Position numbers and translations under genes: made by a program. A model generated the notes under the pieces. It was not told the origin of the DNA. It worked only from the letters and a program-made list of their open reading frames with translations, and did no database searches. Shown here piece after piece: positions 54,133 through 63,411 of a stretch of 64,000 bases of DNA; positions within the stretch are counted from its first letter, which is position 1, and every line of letters starts with the position of its first letter. Origin of the DNA: Aequorivita echinoideorum (GTDB taxonomy: Bacteria > Bacteroidota > Bacteroidia > Flavobacteriales > Flavobacteriaceae); contig NZ_JAHCTB010000003.1 of NCBI RefSeq assembly GCF_018476645.1, positions 434,001 through 498,000 of the forward strand. Direction: 5' to 3'.

Positions 54133-55140
54133 TTACCAGCGAATGATCGCGCTTCCCCAAGTGAAACCACTTCCAAAAGCTGCCAATACAACCAAATCAC
54201 CTTCTTTAATTTTTCCCTCCTCCCATGCTTCAGTTAGCGCAATAGGGATGGATGCTGCGGTAGTATTTCCATATTTCTGAATATTGTTGAAAACCTGCTC
54301 ATCACGTAGCTTCATTTTTTGCTGAATAAACTGTGAAATGCGAAGATTGGCTTGGTGCGGAATCAATAAATCGATGTCCGAAACTTTCAAATTATTCGCA
54401 TCAAGGCCTTCCTGAATAACTTCCGCAAAGCGCACAATGGCGTGTTTGAATACAAATTGCCCATTCATATACGGGTAATACGGAATATCTTCCTGTGGAT
54501 TTTCAGCAATTATCTGCGGCACCCAATATTCCGTACTTGGACCTTGCAGTGATAATTCGTCTTTATGTTTTCCTTCGCTATGAAGGTGGGTAGATAAAAT
54601 TCCGCCCTTGCCACTTTCATTTCTTGAAATTACGGCTGCGCCGGCGCCGTCTCCAAAAATAACCGACACACTTCTTCCGCGATCGCTGAAATCCAGACCT
54701 CCGCTATGATTCTCGCTTCCTATTACCAAAATATGCTTGTACATTCCAGTTTTTATAAACTGATCTGCCACAGAAATCGCATAAACAAATCCGCTGCATT
54801 GATTGCGCACATCCAGAGCTGGGATGGTTCGCATTCCCATCATTTCCTGCACCTCAACTCCACCACCGGGAAAATACATATCCGGACTCAAAGTGGCAAA
54901 AATGATCATATCGATAGCATCGGTGCCAAGGCCGGCACGCTCAAGCGCAATTGTTGCAGCTTTTACACCCATGATCGATGTGGAATTGCCATCGCCTTTC
55001 TTAATGTGCCTGCGTTCTTTAATTCCAGTTCTTTCTTGAATCCACGCATCGTTGGTATCCATTAATTTTGAAAGATCGTCATTGGTAACCACATTTTCGG
55101 GAACGTAATGACCCAATCCGGTAATTTTTGAAGTGTACAT
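54133..55140 (-). CDS. fabH: 3-oxoacyl-ACP synthase III
   Basis: Starts fatty-acid synthesis by condensing acetyl-CoA (or a branched acyl-CoA) with malonyl-ACP. The 335 residues have the triad C115 (VRNQCSGFVY), H262 (IPHQAN) and N292 (GNTTAASIP). Flavobacteria make iso-branched fatty acids, so a branched primer is likely, by inference. Monocistronic. It is flanked on both sides by candidate small RNAs. Confidence 0.95.
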   Translation of the reverse strand: MYTSKITGLGHYVPENVVTNDDLSKLMDTNDAWIQERTGIKERRHIKKGDGNSTSIMGVKAATIALERAGLGTDAIDMIIFATLSPDMYFPGGGVEVQEMMGMRTIPALDVRNQCSGFVYAISVADQFIKTGMYKHILVIGSENHSGGLDFSDRGRSVSVIFGDGAGAAVISRNESGKGGILSTHLHSEGKHKDELSLQGPSTEYWVPQIIAENPQEDIPYYPYMNGQFVFKHAIVRFAEVIQEGLDANNLKVSDIDLLIPHQANLRISQFIQQKMKLRDEQVFNNIQKYGNTTAASIPIALTEAWEEGKIKEGDLVVLAAFGSGFTWGSAIIRW

Positions 55141-55246
55141 TTAAGAAGATTTGAAATACGGGTGAAAGATAACTATATCGGGCATTACGTGGAAACTTTT
55201 ACACTTCAGATAATATGCGCGCATAGTTTTTTATCCTTTTATTCGC

Positions 55247-55276
55247 ATAAAAAAAGGGTGCGGAATCCGCACCCTT
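55247..55276 (-). terminator. intrinsic terminator between the UbiB-like kinase and fabH
   Basis: On the minus strand AAGGGTGCGG, loop ATT, CCGCACCCTT, then a run of T. It lies 135 bp past the kinase stop codon. Confidence 0.9.
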
Positions 55277-55349
55277 CTTAAACAACCTAACCAATTAAAT
55301 AATAGAATATTTTACTCTTTCATAGCAACTATTTCTATTATCAGTGGCA
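55247..55349 (-). ncRNA. candidate small RNA or structured 3' UTR upstream of fabH
   Basis: Minus-strand stretch between a -7-like TATCTTTA (55350-55357) and the terminator. It contains a perfect 7-bp stem AATAGAA (55333-55339) / TTCTATT (55301-55307) before the terminator hairpin. It may be the 3' UTR of the kinase gene or a separate transcript of about 100 nt. Only a 12-codon peptide (MPLIIEIVAMKE) is encoded. Confidence 0.3.
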
Positions 55350-55410
55350 TAAAGATACCACTCTTTGCTGCCGTAAACTGTTAAGGCGCTAACCAAAGTT
55401 TTGTTAAAGT

Positions 55411-56718
55411 TTAAATGTAGTTTTTATAGCTGTTTATTTGCACATTTGCGCCCAAATCATTCATTAAATTGTAGAGCCCAAAAAACGTTCGATTGATGTA
55501 TAAAAAATGTTTGGATCCTCTATTACCGTTCATTTTTCTGATTTCTGTGTCCTTTGAATATTTCGAACTTAGCTCTGCAATTTTCCCAAAGAAAACTTCA
55601 TCTGAAAAATCAAACGTTTCCCCGTGAAAAGGCTTGGTAAAGAGACTCAACATTTCGTGGAACAATTCTGAAAAAAACTTCACTTCTTCCGGAGAATCTG
55701 TGTCCTTCAAAATTTCAAGCGCATACATTTTCTCAAGAAAAATTTCAGGATCATCAATATTTTTTGGCTCTGCCAATTCAAAGTAAGGTTTATAAAATTC
55801 CTCAGGAACCGTTTTTACGCAGCCGAAGTCTATTGCAATTAAGTTAGAATCTGCATCAACCAAGAAATTACCGGGATGGGGATCTGCGTGGACGCGCTTT
55901 AAATGATGCATTTGGAACATGTAAAAATCCCACAGTGCCTGGCCAATTTTATTACCCTTTTCAGTATCGGTATTTGTTTTTGAAAATTCTGAAAGATGCT
56001 TGCCATCCATCCAATCCATTGTAATAATCCGTTCGCCGGAAAGTTCTTCGTAATATTTTGGAAATTTAAGGTTAGGGATATTTTTACAAGCTTTACTTAT
56101 CTCCTTGCTTTGCGCCACTTCCAAGACATAATTGGTTTCCTCCAGCAATTTACCTTCCATTTCCTGAAAATATTTATCGCTGTCCTTTCCCTTTATATTG
56201 AACATTTTCATCGCCACAGGTTTTACCAGAGCCAAATCGCTACTGATACTTTCCGCAACGCCGGGATATTGTATTTTCACGGCAAGTTTTTTCCCATTTT
56301 TTGTAGCTTGGTGCACTTGCCCGATACTAGCAGCAGCTACCGAATCTGCGTTGAAGGTATCATATAATTCCTCCGGATTTTTACCAAAATATTTTTTGAA
56401 TGTCTTACGTACCAACGGCGCGGACAACGGCGGGACCTGAAACTGCGCCAATGAAAATTTTTCAACATATGCCTTTGGCATAATGTTTTTCTCCATGCTC
56501 AGCATTTGGGCAACTTTCAGCGCACTTCCTTTCAAATCCTTTAAACTATCGTAAATATCCTCAGCATTATTTTTATTGAGTTCGTCCTTCGTGGTTTCAG
56601 GATTTACAAGCTTTTTGCCATAATATTTTAAATAATTTCCGCCCACTTTTACGCCCGTAGACATCAATTTTGAAGCACGTTGAATTTTATTCGTGGGAAT
56701 TTTATCGATTGATTTCAT
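55411..56718 (-). CDS. ABC1/UbiB (AarF) family protein-kinase-like ATPase
   Basis: A 435-residue atypical kinase related to UbiB/COQ8, linked to quinone metabolism. From ATG 56718 it has the KxGQ-like stretch KGSALKVAQMLS (about 63-74), the alanine-rich loop VAAASIGQVH (127-136), the ATP lysine K148 (LAVKIQYPG), HADPHPGNFL and the metal-binding IDFG. The ATG overlaps the stop of the TetR gene by one base (TAATG), indicating coupled translation. A longer start at 56739 would overlap TetR by 22 bp. The terminator is 135 bp downstream. Confidence 0.9.
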   Translation of the reverse strand: MKSIDKIPTNKIQRASKLMSTGVKVGGNYLKYYGKKLVNPETTKDELNKNNAEDIYDSLKDLKGSALKVAQMLSMEKNIMPKAYVEKFSLAQFQVPPLSAPLVRKTFKKYFGKNPEELYDTFNADSVAAASIGQVHQATKNGKKLAVKIQYPGVAESISSDLALVKPVAMKMFNIKGKDSDKYFQEMEGKLLEETNYVLEVAQSKEISKACKNIPNLKFPKYYEELSGERIITMDWMDGKHLSEFSKTNTDTEKGNKIGQALWDFYMFQMHHLKRVHADPHPGNFLVDADSNLIAIDFGCVKTVPEEFYKPYFELAEPKNIDDPEIFLEKMYALEILKDTDSPEEVKFFSELFHEMLSLFTKPFHGETFDFSDEVFFGKIAELSSKYSKDTEIRKMNGNRGSKHFLYINRTFFGLYNLMNDLGANVQINSYKNYI

Positions 56719-57392
56719 TAGGCCATTTTCTCCTTCCATAAAAATTTTCCGAAATCCAAAACACTTTCCAGCGGAGTGGTTTCAAAAACATCAAAAATTG
56801 CTCGAACGGATTTTTCGATAACCAAATCCGTATTTTCAAAACCAGCAGAATTATCGTCCATCCAGTATTTCAAAATGAAGAGCGTTTGTAGCCAAGCTCC
56901 CTCAGAAAAAACCGTCACGGAATGCTTCAATACTTTCACTTTTTTCTCATCATTTTTTTCGCGAATCAATTCTGAAGCAAAATCTTTCACGTTTTTACGG
57001 AGTCCTTTTAACTGTTCCAAATTTTTCAAAACATTTTTGTTCTCTTTTAAGGCAAAGAGCACGTAACTCCGATTCATTGTCAACAATTCAAAAAAGGTAT
57101 AGAAAAATGTGAGCATTTTTTCTTTATTCGTATAGGTTTCAAATGCCGCATCTTTATTGATTAAAAGAATTGTTTGCTGGTAAAATGAATTCCAAATTTC
57201 CTTTCGTAAACCATCAAACGAGCCAAAGAACTCATAAAATTCAGCTTCTGTAATATTGTTTTCCTTACAGAATTTATAGACACTCGTTGGTACGTGTTCG
57301 TGTTCCAAAACGCTTTCCATGTAAATGGAGATTATTTTTTCTGCGGTTATTTTAGATTGTTTTGCTTTATTTTCAACTTTTTTAGCTACCAT
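56718..57392 (-). CDS. TetR family transcriptional regulator
   Basis: A 224-residue predicted repressor. The N-terminal HTH (about 14-60, KITAEKIISIYMESVLEH ... TEAEFYEFFGSFDGL) is divergent, followed by an all-helical ligand-binding domain. It sits directly upstream of the ABC1 kinase gene in one coupled operon, so it probably regulates it and itself. No operator palindrome was recognised in the 257 bp between it and htpG, which holds no other feature I could see. Confidence 0.8.
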   Translation of the reverse strand: MVAKKVENKAKQSKITAEKIISIYMESVLEHEHVPTSVYKFCKENNITEAEFYEFFGSFDGLRKEIWNSFYQQTILLINKDAAFETYTNKEKMLTFFYTFFELLTMNRSYVLFALKENKNVLKNLEQLKGLRKNVKDFASELIREKNDEKKVKVLKHSVTVFSEGAWLQTLFILKYWMDDNSAGFENTDLVIEKSVRAIFDVFETTPLESVLDFGKFLWKEKMA

Positions 57393-57649
57393 AATTTATA
57401 TGTATTTAACAGACACTGTGCTGATTATTCTTTTTTAATTTTATCAAAGATACTTAATGTTTAATTTTTTTTGAATAACGTTAAACAGAAGGTTCTGTTA
57501 AAATTTTTTCTAAAAATTATGACATCGTGTCAGCAACTCCTGCGTGGTATTTTATTTGAATTGTTTTATCCCAGAAAAATTCAAATCATTTGTAACAAAT
57601 TTCCTGCCCAATTTTTTTTGAAGCTGGGAAATAATAAACCTAAAAAAAT

Positions 57650-59542
57650 ATGAGTAAAGGAACTATTAATGTATCTGTGGATAATATTTTTCCGCTGATT
57701 AAAAAATTTCTGTATAGCGACCACGAGATTTTTCTCCGTGAATTGATTTCAAATGCAACCGATGCCACCCTCAAATTGAAACATTTGGCAAATATTGGTG
57801 AAGCTGAAGGAGTGGAATACGGCGAACCAAAAATTGAGGTCAAATTGGACAAAAAGAAAAAGCAACTCCGCATTATTGACCAAGGAATTGGGATGACCGG
57901 CGAGGAGGTTGAAAAGTACATCAACCAGATTGCATTTTCTGGCGCGGAGGAATTTATTGAAAAATACAAAGACAAAAATGGCAAGGATGCCGGAATTATC
58001 GGCCACTTTGGGCTTGGTTTCTATTCGGCATTTATGGTGGCCGAAAAAGTTGAAATCATTACCAAAAGCTATAAAGAGGAGCCCGCGGTGCATTGGATTT
58101 GCGACGGTTCACCAGAATTTACTCTGGAGAAGTCGGACAAAAAGGAGCGCGGTACCGAGATTATACTTCACATCGCCGAAGATTCTACGGAATTTTTGGA
58201 AGAAAATAGAATCAAGGAACTTTTGGTTAAGTATAACAAGTTTATGCCAATTCCTATTAAATTCGGCACAAAAACAGAAACTCTACCAAAACCCGAAGGT
58301 GCAAAAGAGGACGAAAAGGCACCTACAAAAGAGGTTGATAATATAATAAACAACCCTAATCCAGCTTGGACAAAGCAACCAACTGAACTCGAGGATAAAG
58401 ACTACAATTCATTTTACAGAGAGTTGTATCCAATGCAATTTGAGGAACCGCTTTTCCATATCCATTTGAATGTTGATTATCCATTTAATCTTACGGGAAT
58501 CCTTTATTTTCCAAAGATGACGAATGATATGAGCATTCAAAAAGATAAAATCCAGCTCTACCAGAATCAGGTTTTTGTAACCGATAATGTAGAAGGGATT
58601 GTTCCCGAATTTTTGACGATGCTCCGCGGGGTTATTGACAGTCCGGACATTCCGCTGAATGTTTCAAGAAGCTATTTACAGGCAGATGGAGCAGTCAAGA
58701 AAATTTCGAGCTACATAACGCGCAAGGTTGCGGACAAACTGAAAAGTTTATTCAATAACGATCGAGAAAGTTTTGAGAAAAAATGGAACGACATAAAAAT
58801 TGTGATTGAATATGGAATGCTTACAGAAGATAAATTCTTTGAAAAGGCAAAGGATTTTGCGCTGTACCCCACTGTAAACAATCAATTTTTTACATTCTCT
58901 GAATTAAAAGAAAAAATAAAAGACAGTCAGACCGATAAGGATGGAAAATTGGTTGTGCTATACGCTTCAAATAAAGAAGAACAGCACTCATATCTTGCTT
59001 CCGCAAAGGAAAAAGGCTATGAAATCTTACTTTTGGATTCGCCGATTGTAACGCATTTACTTCAAAAAATTGAAAGCTCTGAGGAAAACATTTCATTCGT
59101 ACGCGTAGATAGTGATCATGTTGATAATTTAATCAAAAAGGACGACACACAAATTTCAAAGCTATCTGATGATGAAAAGGAAACATTGAAAACATTTTTG
59201 GATGAAATAATTCCAAAAGAAAAGTTCAGCGTTCAGTTAGAAGCTATGGACAGCACCGCAAATCCATTTATAATTACCGAACCAGAATTTATGCGTAGAA
59301 TGAAAGATATGCAAAAAACCGGCGGCGGCGGGATGTTCGGAATGGGAGGCTTTCCAGAGATGTATAATTTAATTGTGAATACCAATCACCCTTTAGTTGG
59401 CGAAATTCTTAATACGAAAACTGAAAAGAAAAAAGAACGGTTGGTAAACCAAGCGCTCGATCTCGCCAGATTGAGCAAAAACCTCCTAAAAGGTGAAGAA
59501 TTGACTGCGTTCATTAAGCGGAGTTATGAGATGATTAAATAG
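57650..59542 (+). CDS. htpG: molecular chaperone HtpG (Hsp90)
   Basis: ATP-dependent chaperone of 630 residues, cytoplasmic. The GHKL ATPase domain has E31 and N35 in RELISNATDA, the DQGIGM block near 80 and GHFGLGFYSAFMV near 116-128. The middle domain has the NVSRSYLQ block, and the C-terminal dimerisation domain follows, with a glycine- and methionine-rich linker (GGGGMFGMGGFPEM). The length is typical. A strong terminator follows. Confidence 0.97.
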   Translation: MSKGTINVSVDNIFPLIKKFLYSDHEIFLRELISNATDATLKLKHLANIGEAEGVEYGEPKIEVKLDKKKKQLRIIDQGIGMTGEEVEKYINQIAFSGAEEFIEKYKDKNGKDAGIIGHFGLGFYSAFMVAEKVEIITKSYKEEPAVHWICDGSPEFTLEKSDKKERGTEIILHIAEDSTEFLEENRIKELLVKYNKFMPIPIKFGTKTETLPKPEGAKEDEKAPTKEVDNIINNPNPAWTKQPTELEDKDYNSFYRELYPMQFEEPLFHIHLNVDYPFNLTGILYFPKMTNDMSIQKDKIQLYQNQVFVTDNVEGIVPEFLTMLRGVIDSPDIPLNVSRSYLQADGAVKKISSYITRKVADKLKSLFNNDRESFEKKWNDIKIVIEYGMLTEDKFFEKAKDFALYPTVNNQFFTFSELKEKIKDSQTDKDGKLVVLYASNKEEQHSYLASAKEKGYEILLLDSPIVTHLLQKIESSEENISFVRVDSDHVDNLIKKDDTQISKLSDDEKETLKTFLDEIIPKEKFSVQLEAMDSTANPFIITEPEFMRRMKDMQKTGGGGMFGMGGFPEMYNLIVNTNHPLVGEILNTKTEKKKERLVNQALDLARLSKNLLKGEELTAFIKRSYEMIK

Positions 59543-59544
59543 AT

Positions 59545-59578
59545 AAAATGCCCCCGCAAATTGCGGGGGCATTTATTT
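59545..59578 (+). terminator. intrinsic terminator of htpG
   Basis: AAATGCCCCCGC, loop AAATT, GCGGGGGCATTT, then a T-rich tail; the strongest GC stem in the window. Confidence 0.93.
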
Positions 59579-59635
59579 TAATTGGCATATCTTTCGTTTT
59601 TTAAACATATTTTTATAAACCTAAAAATTTTTATT

Positions 59636-60007
59636 ATGCTTCCTTGGCACCAATATCTATTTGGTATTATTTTTATCTTAGCTGGAATGAACCATTTCAG
59701 AAAACCTAAATTATATAAAAGAATTATGCCGCCCTATATTCCGGCGCACAGCACTATGGTTCTTGTAAGTGGAATTGCAGAAATGGCTCTGGGATTTATG
59801 ATCCTAAACCCTAAAACTCAAATCTTCGCGGCCTGGTCTATCATTTTAATGCTTGTTCTTTTTTTGCCAGTTCATCTATATATGTTACAAAATGAAAAAG
59901 CCGCAATGAAATTACCAAAATGGGCATTGATTGCAAGAATACCACTTCAGTTTGGTCTTATGTACTGGGCATATATATACGTAGCATTACCCATAAATAT
60001 TATTTAA
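59636..60007 (+). CDS. DoxX-like small membrane protein
   Basis: A 123-residue protein with four predicted membrane helices. It starts MLPWHQYLFGIIFILAGMNH and contains FRKPKLYKRIMPPYIP, a feature of the DoxX-like group. The family includes thiosulfate:quinone oxidoreductase subunits, but most members are uncharacterised. The ATG at 59636 was chosen; an upstream TTG at 59582 lies within the htpG terminator tail. Its end overlaps the convergent nuclease gene by 21 bp. Confidence 0.83.
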   Translation: MLPWHQYLFGIIFILAGMNHFRKPKLYKRIMPPYIPAHSTMVLVSGIAEMALGFMILNPKTQIFAAWSIILMLVLFLPVHLYMLQNEKAAMKLPKWALIARIPLQFGLMYWAYIYVALPINII

Positions 60008-60766
60008 GAGAGCAGCCAGACGTATGCCGCCTTTTTGAAGTTGTGACCGCAATACATTCATATATTTATACATGTACTCGTAACCCAACTTCTCTCCCAC
60101 TTTTGTGTTTTCATAAATATTTTCGCACAATTTCCGGCTATCATACATCCAGTCTAATGGCGTCCCCTTTTGTATTGCTTCTAATTGTCTTTCCGAAAGT
60201 ACGTCAGCATTTTTTGAAATTTCAGAATAAGACATCTGGTAACTTTCCAATATAGAAGAATCCCACACCGTATGCAGATTTGTCCCTTCCCCAAACCAGC
60301 GTACCTGAAAATCATTACCTCCCTTATCTTCAGCCAAGCCTATGTGAAGGGGTTGGTGCAAATCTCCCATGAAATGAACTAACATCTTAAGATAGAAAAC
60401 CTTGTCCTCGCGGCTACTCCTATCATCTTTCAAAATTGTAATACATTTATTTATGCCTATAATAATATCGCCTTTTTCACTTTTAGGAGAATCTTCATAA
60501 CGCGCACCAAATGGAAAATTCACATAATGCCACGGACCGAAATGATCAAATTTCGCATCGCTCTTTATATCATCACCAAAATTTGAAACAAAAGCCAAAG
60601 AATGCGCATCCAATAATTTTGAAATTTCTTTCTTGGCCTTTTTAGACAAATATTTTTCAGCTATCTCGCCCGTAACGCGGTGTCCTGTTTTTCCCCAATC
60701 ATCCGCAGCACGAAGGTTTGCAACAGAAATTATCAAAAAACTGAACGCAAAAATATATTTCTTCAT
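59987..60766 (-). CDS. S1/P1-family zinc nuclease
   Basis: A 259-residue secreted single-strand nuclease. From ATG 60766 there is a signal peptide (about 1-21), then DDWGKTGHR with W24 and H29 as zinc ligands, and the later HFMGDLHQPLHIG and GGNDFQVRW blocks supplying the trinuclear zinc site. The usual HxxxD arrangement is intact. It probably degrades DNA or RNA outside the cell. A -7 box lies 16 bp upstream. A longer start at 60823 is unsupported. Confidence 0.92.
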   Translation of the reverse strand: MKKYIFAFSFLIISVANLRAADDWGKTGHRVTGEIAEKYLSKKAKKEISKLLDAHSLAFVSNFGDDIKSDAKFDHFGPWHYVNFPFGARYEDSPKSEKGDIIIGINKCITILKDDRSSREDKVFYLKMLVHFMGDLHQPLHIGLAEDKGGNDFQVRWFGEGTNLHTVWDSSILESYQMSYSEISKNADVLSERQLEAIQKGTPLDWMYDSRKLCENIYENTKVGEKLGYEYMYKYMNVLRSQLQKGGIRLAALLNNIYG

Positions 60767-60782
60767 AAGTGTATTTTTATTG

Positions 60783-60790
60783 CAAAGATA
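60783..60790 (-). promoter_or_regulatory. -7 promoter box of the S1/P1 nuclease gene, TATCTTTG
   Basis: Exact TAnnTTTG match on the minus strand, 16 bp before ATG 60766. Confidence 0.6.
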
Positions 60791-60973
60791 ATGGGATCGC
60801 ATTTTTATCTTCAGTAAAATCATTTTCTATTAAAAATTTAATGATTTCATAATTAAAGCTAATTTGGACAAATCTATTTTCAGAAGAATTTCATATCTTT
60901 TTTGAAACATTAGTTTTCATATTAAATTTTCCCGCACGGAATCATTTCTGCATCAATTTAAATATTTTCAATT

Positions 60974-61911
60974 ATGAAATATATTCTATCATTTCTACTA
61001 CTTTGCTTCGGAATTACAACCGCTCAAAAAGGAAATTTTAATTCCGAAGACCTAAAAATTACGCCACTTATAGATGGAACGCTCATAATTCCCGAACAAC
61101 CGGCAAAAATGCCCTTAGCAATCATTATTGGCGGAAGTGGCCCCACAGACAGGAACGGTAACCAGATGATGATGGTCAACAATTCCCTTAAATTTCTGGC
61201 CGAAGGTCTTTATGCCGAAAACATTGCTTCTTTTAGATACGATAAGCGCATCGTTAAACAAATGAAAAGCAATAGTTTGAATGAAGAAAATATAGATTTT
61301 TCACAATTTATTGCTGATGCCGAAGCAGTGATTTCGTATTTAAAAAAGACAACAGATTTTCAAAAATTTACATCATAGGCCATAGTCAAGGTTCACTCGT
61401 TGGGATGGTTGCCGCACAAAAAGGTGCTGATGGATTTATTTCCATAGCCGGAGCCGGTCAAGAAATTGATGACGTTATTGTAGATCAAATTGAAAAACAA
61501 TCACCTGGGTTGAAAGAAAATGCGCGTCAGGCTTTTGATGATTTGCGCGTTAACGGTTTCACGGAAAGCTATAATCCACTTATAGCTTCTATTTTTCGAA
61601 AGTCACTACAACCGTTTCTATTTACTTGGATCCAATACAATCCTCAAGAGGAAATAAAAAAACTGAAAATTCCTGTACTCATTTTAAATGGTGATCAGGA
61701 TATTCAAGTGCAAGTTTCTGAGGCAGAAAAATTAAAGGCCGCAAAGCCAGATGCAGAATATAAAATCATTGAAAATATGAATCATATTTTTAAAGAAATA
61801 AAAAATGATGAAAATAATCTGGAAAACAGCAAATCCTACAATCAGTTTGATCTTCCGGTTATGCCTGAATTGATCGAGACTATCAGTAATTTTATCAAAA
61901 AGCATAATTGA
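60974..61911 (+). CDS. secreted alpha/beta hydrolase, split by a -1 frameshift
   Basis: A predicted exported hydrolase. The first part (60974-61378) has a signal peptide ending GITTAQ and the oxyanion block IIIGGSGPTDRNGNQ. It ends at a TAG (61376-61378). The remainder is in the -1 frame: the nucleophile elbow GHSQGS, the acid in NGDQDIQV and the histidine in ENMNHIFKE. Reading AAG at 61346-61348 and slipping back one base joins the halves into one 312-residue protein (125 + 187). The junction is the heptamer A AAA AAG in the correct phase. It could be programmed frameshifting, a one-base loss in a poly-A run, or a sequencing error. If not rescued, this is a pseudogene. Confidence 0.75.
61342..61348 (+). 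other. slippery heptamer A AAA AAG
   Basis: Codons TTA AAA AAG of the zero frame; a -1 slip gives GAC AAC AGA, the frame of the downstream half. It is the same sequence as the E. coli dnaX slippery site. No strong downstream hairpin was seen within 40 bases. Confidence 0.6.
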
Positions 61912-61949
61912 TCCCGTCGCTTTATTCAAATTATACTTTTACGCCTATT

Positions 61950-61957
61950 TATTTTTG
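61950..61957 (+). promoter_or_regulatory. -7 promoter box of the DUF819 gene, TATTTTTG
   Basis: Exact TAnnTTTG match 35 bp before the ATG at 61993. Confidence 0.5.
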
Positions 61958-61992
61958 AATGAAAAAATGTATTTTGCAGCAAAACCAATCCA

Positions 61993-63330
61993 ATGCAAGA
62001 AAATACTTCAGAAATAGTTAGGGACACCACTCCATTTTTCACGGATGATACCATTGTATTCGGAATTTTAATGGTCCTCATCGGATTCATTTTTTATACT
62101 TCAAATAAAAAAACTGGATTTTGGAATAAATTTTACGCTATTGTTCCCTCGCTTTTCATGGCCTATTTTCTTCCGGCACTCCTTACAACTGCCGGAATTA
62201 TTTCACCAGAATGGATTTCCATAGCTGAAACTGGCGAACCGGTAGCCGGAACCTCAGACCTATATTTTATGTCCAGCCGTTACCTGTTACCGGCCGCGCT
62301 TGTTTTGATGACACTTAGCATAGATTTGAAGGGAGTCTTTAATCTTGGGCCAAAGGCATTGATCATGTTTATTACAGGTACTTTTGGAATAATCATCGGC
62401 GGGCCCATTGCCGTTTTATTGATTGGAACATTTTTTCCCGAAGCCGTGGGCGGTGCTGGGGCAGATGCGGTATGGCGCGGACTTTCCACTCTAGCGGGCA
62501 GCTGGATAGGCGGCGGCGCAAACCAGACGGCTATGTTAGAAATTTACGGCTATAATCCCAGACTTTACGGGGGAATGGTATTTGTTGATATTGTTGTCGC
62601 AAATATCTGGATGGCCGTAATTTTATTTGGCATAGGGAAAACCGATAAAATTGATAAGTGGCTGAAAGCTGATACTTCTGCAATTGAAAGTTTAAAAGAA
62701 AAAGTTTCCACATACGCCAAAAAGGTTGATAGAAACCCAACACTTACAGATTTGATGATCCTCTCGGCAATCGCATTTGGAACGGTAAGTTTTGCACATT
62801 TTGGAGCAGAATACATCAGTGCATTTTTCAGCTCAATTGTGGCCGAAATTCCCAAAGGAATAACGCGCAATATTTTTACGTTTTTGGATTCAAGCTTCTT
62901 TTGGATGATTACCATCACAACAATCATTGGAGTGGCGCTTTCTTTTACAAAAGCGAAAAGTTATGAGGGTGCGGGCGCGAGCAAATTTGGCAGTGTGTTT
63001 ATTTATATTCTGGTAGCTACAATTGGAATGAAAATGGACTTAACCCTTATTTTCGAAAACAAAATGCTTATTCTCATTGGTTTGGTTTGGATGGCAATAC
63101 ACGCTGGACTTATGATTTTGGTCGCCAAAATGATTCGGGCGCCATATTTCTTTCTCGCCGTGGGAAGTCAAGCAAACGTGGGCGGTGCAGCTTCAGCACC
63201 TATCGTAGCCTCGGCATTTCATCCCTCACTCGCCACAGTGGGCGTATTATTGGCCGTATTTGGCTACGCCATTGGCACGGTAGGAGCAATTCTGTGTACT
63301 GTGTTGATGCAGTTGGCATCGGTTTCGTAA
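61993..63330 (+). CDS. DUF819 family membrane protein
   Basis: A 445-residue polytopic membrane protein (about 12 helices) of the YjcL/DUF819 family, with glycine-rich re-entrant-like segments GSWIGGGANQTAM (near 168-180) and GSQANVGGAASAP (near 391-403). These paired motifs resemble those of gluconate/anion-type transporters, so an anion or organic acid carrier is inferred. No substrate is known. It is transcribed alone. Confidence 0.88.
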   Translation: MQENTSEIVRDTTPFFTDDTIVFGILMVLIGFIFYTSNKKTGFWNKFYAIVPSLFMAYFLPALLTTAGIISPEWISIAETGEPVAGTSDLYFMSSRYLLPAALVLMTLSIDLKGVFNLGPKALIMFITGTFGIIIGGPIAVLLIGTFFPEAVGGAGADAVWRGLSTLAGSWIGGGANQTAMLEIYGYNPRLYGGMVFVDIVVANIWMAVILFGIGKTDKIDKWLKADTSAIESLKEKVSTYAKKVDRNPTLTDLMILSAIAFGTVSFAHFGAEYISAFFSSIVAEIPKGITRNIFTFLDSSFFWMITITTIIGVALSFTKAKSYEGAGASKFGSVFIYILVATIGMKMDLTLIFENKMLILIGLVWMAIHAGLMILVAKMIRAPYFFLAVGSQANVGGAASAPIVASAFHPSLATVGVLLAVFGYAIGTVGAILCTVLMQLASVS

Positions 63331-63411
63331 TGTGTCAAAATTTAAACGAAGCTGAAAATAGTTTCAAATAGTATTTATTTTTTCATCTTTGCAATCGCAA
63401 ATTTTTTCAGA

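Noticed and set aside
60974-61911. Two separate genes of 134 and 168 residues
   Set aside because: The first lacks the nucleophile and ends at once after it; the second has no proper start and its true N-terminal continuation is in frame with the slippery site. Together they are one hydrolase.
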